Below are positions 60,701-64,000 of a stretch of 64,000 nt of DNA, piece by piece. The notes below the pieces were generated by a model. That model saw only the letters and a list, made by a program, of their open reading frames with translations. It was not told where the DNA came from and ran no database searches. Each line of letters begins with the position of its first letter. Position 1 is the stretch's first letter. The stretch lies in contig NW_027478166.1 of NCBI RefSeq assembly GCF_051020975.1, positions 5,457,501 to 5,521,500 on the forward strand, read 5' to 3'. This stretch comes from Osmia lignaria lignaria (taxonomy: Eukaryota; Arthropoda; Insecta; Hymenoptera; Megachilidae). A program made the position numbers and the translations under genes.

Positions 60701-61948
60701 AAGTTCCGAAGCCGCACCAACATAATAGAGATACAGAAACACCGTGGCCCCTTTCTTTGAGATAACGCTGCACTAGTGCGAGCGGCAAATGCCACTTCCA
60801 GCTTAGCTGTGCAGAAGAAGAACAACAAGAAGAAGAAATATCTCGAAATATGTCCGTCAGGCCCCTTCCCTTGAGATAAATCTGCAAATATCTCGGAAAC
60901 GAAGCGAGCGATGGCAAAATGTTAAGAGACCTTTTTTGTAGAGAATTAAGTTTCCTACTTTTTATGTTCTATGATATTTTTTGATCAGATGCGTAGTTCT
61001 CGAGATATATCAAGATATTTAAAAGTTCCGAAGCCGCACCAACATAACAGAGATACAGAAACACCGTGGCCCCTTTCTTTGAGATAACTCTGCACTATTG
61101 CGCGCTGCAAATGCCACTTCCAGCTTAGCTGTGCAGAAGAAGAACAACAAGAAGAAGAAATATCTCGAAATATGTCCGTCAGGCCCCTTCCCTTGAGATA
61201 AATCTGCAAATATCTCGGAAACGAAGCGAGCTATGGCAAAATGTTAAGAGACCTTTCTTGTAGAGAATTAAGTTTCCTACTTTTTATGTAGTACGATATT
61301 TTTTGATAAGATGCGTAGTTCTCGAGATATATCAAGATATTTAAAAGTTCCGAAGCCGCACCAACATAACAGAGATACAGAAACACCGTGGCCCCTTTCT
61401 TTGAGATAACTCTGCACTATTGCGCGCTGCAAATGCCACTTCCAGCTTAGCTGTGCAGAAGAAGAACAACATGAAGAAGAAATATCTCGAAATATGTCCG
61501 TCAGGCCCCTTCCCTTGAGATAAATCTGCAAATATCTCGGAAACGAAGCGAGCTATGGCAAAATGTTAAGAGACCTTTTTTGTAGAGAATAATGTTTCCT
61601 ACAATTTAGGTTCTATGATATTTTTTGATCAGAAGCGTAGTTTTCGAGATATATCGAGATATTTAAAAGTTCCGAAGGCGCACCAACATAATAGAGATAC
61701 AGAAACACCGTGGCCCCTTTCTTTGAGATAACTCTGCACTATTGCGACCTACAAATGCCACTTCCAGCTTAGCTGTGCAGAAGAAGAACAACAAGAAGAA
61801 GAAATATCTCGAAATATGTCCGTTAGGCCCCTTCCCTTGAGATAAACCTGCAAATATCTCGGAAACGAAGCGAGCTATGGCAAAATGTTAAGAGACCTTT
61901 TTTGTAGAGAATTAAGTTTCCTACTTTTTATGTTCTATGATATTTTTT
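57763..61948. repeat. 13-monomer segment built on the same monomer types at irregular 4-5 monomer spacing
   Basis: Monomers start at 57763, 58085, 58407, 58729, 59051, 59373, 59695, 60017, 60339, 60661, 60983, 61305 and 61627. The GGCGCACC type sits at 58407, 60017 and 61627, five monomers apart, and follows a GCGCGCTGC type each time. Monomers 58085, 59051, 59695 and 61305 have GATAAGATG and are preceded by TTTATGTAGTA. The two halves, 58085-59694 and 59695-61304, are similar but not identical. Confidence 0.82.
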
Positions 61949-63236
61949 GATCAGATGCGTAGTTCTCGAGATATATCAAGATATTTAAAAGTTCCGAAGC
62001 CGCACCAACATAATAGAGATACAGAAACACCGTGGCCCCTTTCTTTGAGATAACTCTGCACTATTGGGAGCTGCAAATGCCACTTCCAGCTTAGCTGTGC
62101 AGAAGAAGAACAACAAGAAGAAGAAATATCTCGAAATATGTCCGTCAGGCCCCTTCCCTTGAGATAAATCTGCAAATATCTCGGAAACGAAGCGAGCTAT
62201 GGCAAAATGTTAAGAGACCTTTTTTGTAGAGAATAATGTTTCCTACAATCTACGTTCTATGATATTTTTTGATCAGAAGCGTAGTTTTCGAGATATATCG
62301 AGATATTTAAAAGTTCCGAAGGCGCACCAACATAATAGAGATACAGAAACACCGTGGCCCCTTTCTTTGAGATAACTCTGCACTATTGCGACCTACAAAT
62401 GCCACTTCCAGCTTAGCTGTGCAGAAGAAGAACAACAAGAAGAAGAAATATCTCGAAATATGTCCGTTAGGCCCCTTCCCTTGAGATAAACCTGCAAATA
62501 TCTCGGAAACGAAGCGAGCTATGGCAAAATGTTAAGAGACCTTTTTTGTAGAGAATTAAGTTTCCTACTTTTTATGTTCTATGATATTTTTTGATCAGAT
62601 GCGTAGTTCTCGAGATATATCAAGATATTTAAAAGTTCCGAAGCCGCACCAACATAATAGAGATACAGAAACACCGTGGCCCCTTTCTTTGAGATAACTC
62701 TGCACTATTGGGAGCTGCAAATGCCACTTCCAGCTTAGCTGTGCAGAAGAAGAACAACAAGAAGAAGAAATATCTCGAAATATGTCCGTCAGGCCCCTTC
62801 CCTTGAGATAAATCTGCAAATATCTCGGAAACGAAGCGAGCTATGGCAAAATGTTAAGAGACCTTTTTTGTAGAGAATAATGTTTCCTACAATCTACGTT
62901 CTATGATATTTTTTGATCAGAAGCGTAGTTTTCGAGATATATCGAGATATTTAAAAGTTCCGAAGGCGCACCAACATAATAGAGATACAGAAACACCGTG
63001 GCCCCTTTCTTTGAGATAACTCTGCACTATTGCGACCTACAAATGCCACTTCCAGCTTAGCTGTGCAGAAGAAGAACAACAAGAAGAAGAAATATCTCGA
63101 AATATGTCCGTCAGGCCCCTTCCCTTGGGATATATCTGCAAATATCTCGGAAACGAAGCGAGCTATGGCAAAATGTTAAGAGACGTTTTTTGTAGAGAAT
63201 TATGTTTCCTACAATTTATGTTGTATGATATTTTTT
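61949..63236. repeat. Tandem 644-bp dimer, two copies
   Basis: Monomers start at 61949, 62271, 62593 and 62915. The first member has ATTGGGAGCTGC (a C to G change in the usual TTGCGAG); the second has GGCGCACC and GACCTAC, and is preceded by CAATCTACG. The second members differ downstream: 62271 ends GATAAACCTGC and 62915 ends GGGATATATCTGC. Confidence 0.85.
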
Positions 63237-63880
63237 GATCAGAAGCGTAGTTTTCGAGATATATCGAGATATTTAAAAGTTCCGAAGCCGCACCAACATA
63301 ATAGAGATACAGAAACACCGTGGCCCCTTTCTTTGAGATAACTGTGTACTAGTGCGAGCCGCAAATGCCACTTCCAGCTTAGCTGTGCAGAAGAAGAACA
63401 ACAAGAAGAAGAAATATCTCGAAATATGTCCGTTAGGCCCCTCCCCTTGAGATAAACCTGCAAATATCTCGGAAACGAAGCGAGCTATGGCAAACTGTTA
63501 AGAGACCTTTTTTGTAGAGAATTAAGTTTCCTACTTTTTATGTTCTATGATATTTTTTGATCAGATGCGTAGTTCTCGAGATATATCAAGATATTTAAAA
63601 GTTCCGAAGCCGCACCAACATAATAGAGATACAGAAACACCGTGGCCCCTTTCTTTGAGATAACTCTGCACTATTGGGAGCTGCAAATGCCACTTCCAGC
63701 TTAGCTGTGCAGAAGAAGAACAACAAGAAGAAGAAATATCTCGAAATATGTCCGTCACGCCCCTTCCCTTGAGATAAATCTGCAAATATCTCGGAAACGA
63801 AGAGAGCTATGGCAAAATGTTAAGACACCTTTTTTGTAGAGAATTAAGTTTCCTACAATTTATGTTCTATGATATTTTTT
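63237..63880. repeat. Two further satellite monomers
   Basis: Monomers start at 63237 (B-type, ACTGTGTACTAGTG, CCCCTCCCC, GATAAACCTGC) and 63559 (A-type, ATTGGGAGCTGC like 61949 and 62593, GTCACGCCCC). They continue the A/B alternation to the right edge. Confidence 0.85.
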
Positions 63881-64000
63881 GATCAGAAGCGTAGTTTTCG
63901 AGATATATCGAGATATTTAAAAGTTCCGAAGCCGCACCAACATAATAGAGATACAGAAACACCGTGGCCCCTTTCTTTGAGATAACTTTGCACTATTGCG
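63881..64000. repeat. Partial satellite monomer at right window edge
   Basis: This is the first 120 bases of a B-type monomer (GAAGCGTAGTTTTCGAG start), ending in ACTATTGCG within the variable region. It shows the array continues beyond the window. It carries AACTTTGCAC for the usual AACTCTGCAC. Confidence 0.95.

Larger units (their letters stand above)
1..64000. repeat. 322-bp satellite DNA array (198 complete monomers plus two partials)
   Basis: The same unit recurs head to tail from the first to the last base. Nearly every monomer opens with GATCAG inside a BclI-type TGATCA, at 107, 429, 751, 1074 and so on to 63881. Spacing is 322 bp in most cases, with 320, 321, 323 and 324 bp variants from identifiable small indels. 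The consensus is about 39% G+C with 11 CpG per monomer. No monomer is inverted and nothing interrupts the array. Long homogeneous arrays with higher-order periods are typical of centromeric or pericentromeric heterochromatin in eukaryotes. That location is inference, since no flanking sequence is present. Roughly 322 bp would span two nucleosomes. I do not recognise the satellite as a named family. The short open frames it contains are not genes. Confidence 0.98.

Noticed and set aside
109..63785. A recurrent 74-codon open frame on the minus strand in most monomers, suggesting a tandem gene family
   Set aside because: Its first codon is TTG, and the standard version has no ATG at all. 322 = 3 x 107 + 1, so the frame rotates each monomer. 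Common variants change amino acids at one hotspot rather than being silent, and 1-bp indels break the frame freely. The repetition is due to the satellite, not coding constraint.
1..64000. CRISPR array
   Set aside because: The repeats are 322 bp and directly adjacent, without unique spacers, and no cas-like gene is present.
1..64000. Tandem 5S rRNA, tRNA or snRNA gene cluster, given a unit size near typical 5S repeats
   Set aside because: I see no 5S internal control region, no tRNA A/B boxes or cloverleaf, and no terminator-like structure consistently placed after such a sequence. The T6 tracts alone are not evidence of a Pol III gene.
1..64000. Transposon-derived array (MITE, Helitron or LTR)
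   Set aside because: No terminal inverted repeats, target-site duplications, CTRR ends or coding remnants are visible, and no dispersed copy or insertion junction occurs in the window.
1..64000. Assembly artefact producing artificial tandem copies
   Set aside because: Cannot be excluded for the most identical duplications (18789-23944, 29743-34896), but the many slot-specific variants and hybrid monomers are not what simple assembler looping would create. Long reads spanning these blocks would settle copy number.

Overview
The whole 64 kb window is one uninterrupted eukaryotic satellite-DNA array. The unit is a head-to-tail monomer of 322 bp. With phase set at the GATC that opens each monomer, I count 198 complete monomers (first 107, last 63559-63880), a 106-bp partial at the left edge and a 120-bp partial at the right edge. 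Every monomer has the same orientation. I see no unique sequence, transposon, gene, RNA gene or microsatellite insertion anywhere. The array runs off both ends of the window. I find no protein-coding gene and annotate none.

A majority-rule monomer I wrote out by eye is 322 bp with 126 G+C (about 39%). It has 11 CpG against about 12 expected, so CpG is not depleted. Together with the monomer length and higher-order structure, this fits a centromeric or pericentromeric satellite of an animal with little CpG methylation. An insect or other invertebrate is my best guess, at low confidence, because no species-diagnostic gene is present. The monomer has its own architecture: an internal imperfect duplication (27 bp, 24 identical, 114 bp apart), a hairpin-capable dyad, three copies of AAATATCTCG in two orientations, a conserved GAA-rich purine tract and two T6 tracts.

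Two diverged monomer families, A and B, plus many diagnostic substitutions and 1-bp indels, let the higher-order repeats (HORs) be read directly. Layout: 107-6871, a nine-monomer HOR of 2,899 bp (one shortened, one full, one partial copy); 6872-11053, mosaic; 11054-23944, a ten-monomer HOR (3,223 bp) and its 8-, 6- and 8-monomer derivatives, the last tandemly duplicated; 23945-29742, mosaic with dimer and 7-mer duplications; 29743-34896, two copies of a 2,577-bp eight-monomer HOR; 34897-46488, a repeated multi-monomer block with dimer, trimer and monomer duplications; 46489-51322, short-period duplications; 51323-61948, a zone built on tetramers and a recurring two-monomer pair; 61949-64000, dimers and the right-edge partial.

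The most informative content is the record of unequal crossing over. Several monomers are hybrids whose breakpoints can be placed within tens of bases, and at one site within about 4 bases. Numerous short open frames of 60-116 codons exist on both strands, but they are by-products of the repeat: nearly all start at TTG or GTG, the main 74-codon frame has no ATG, and the frame rotates by one base each monomer because 322 is not divisible by 3.
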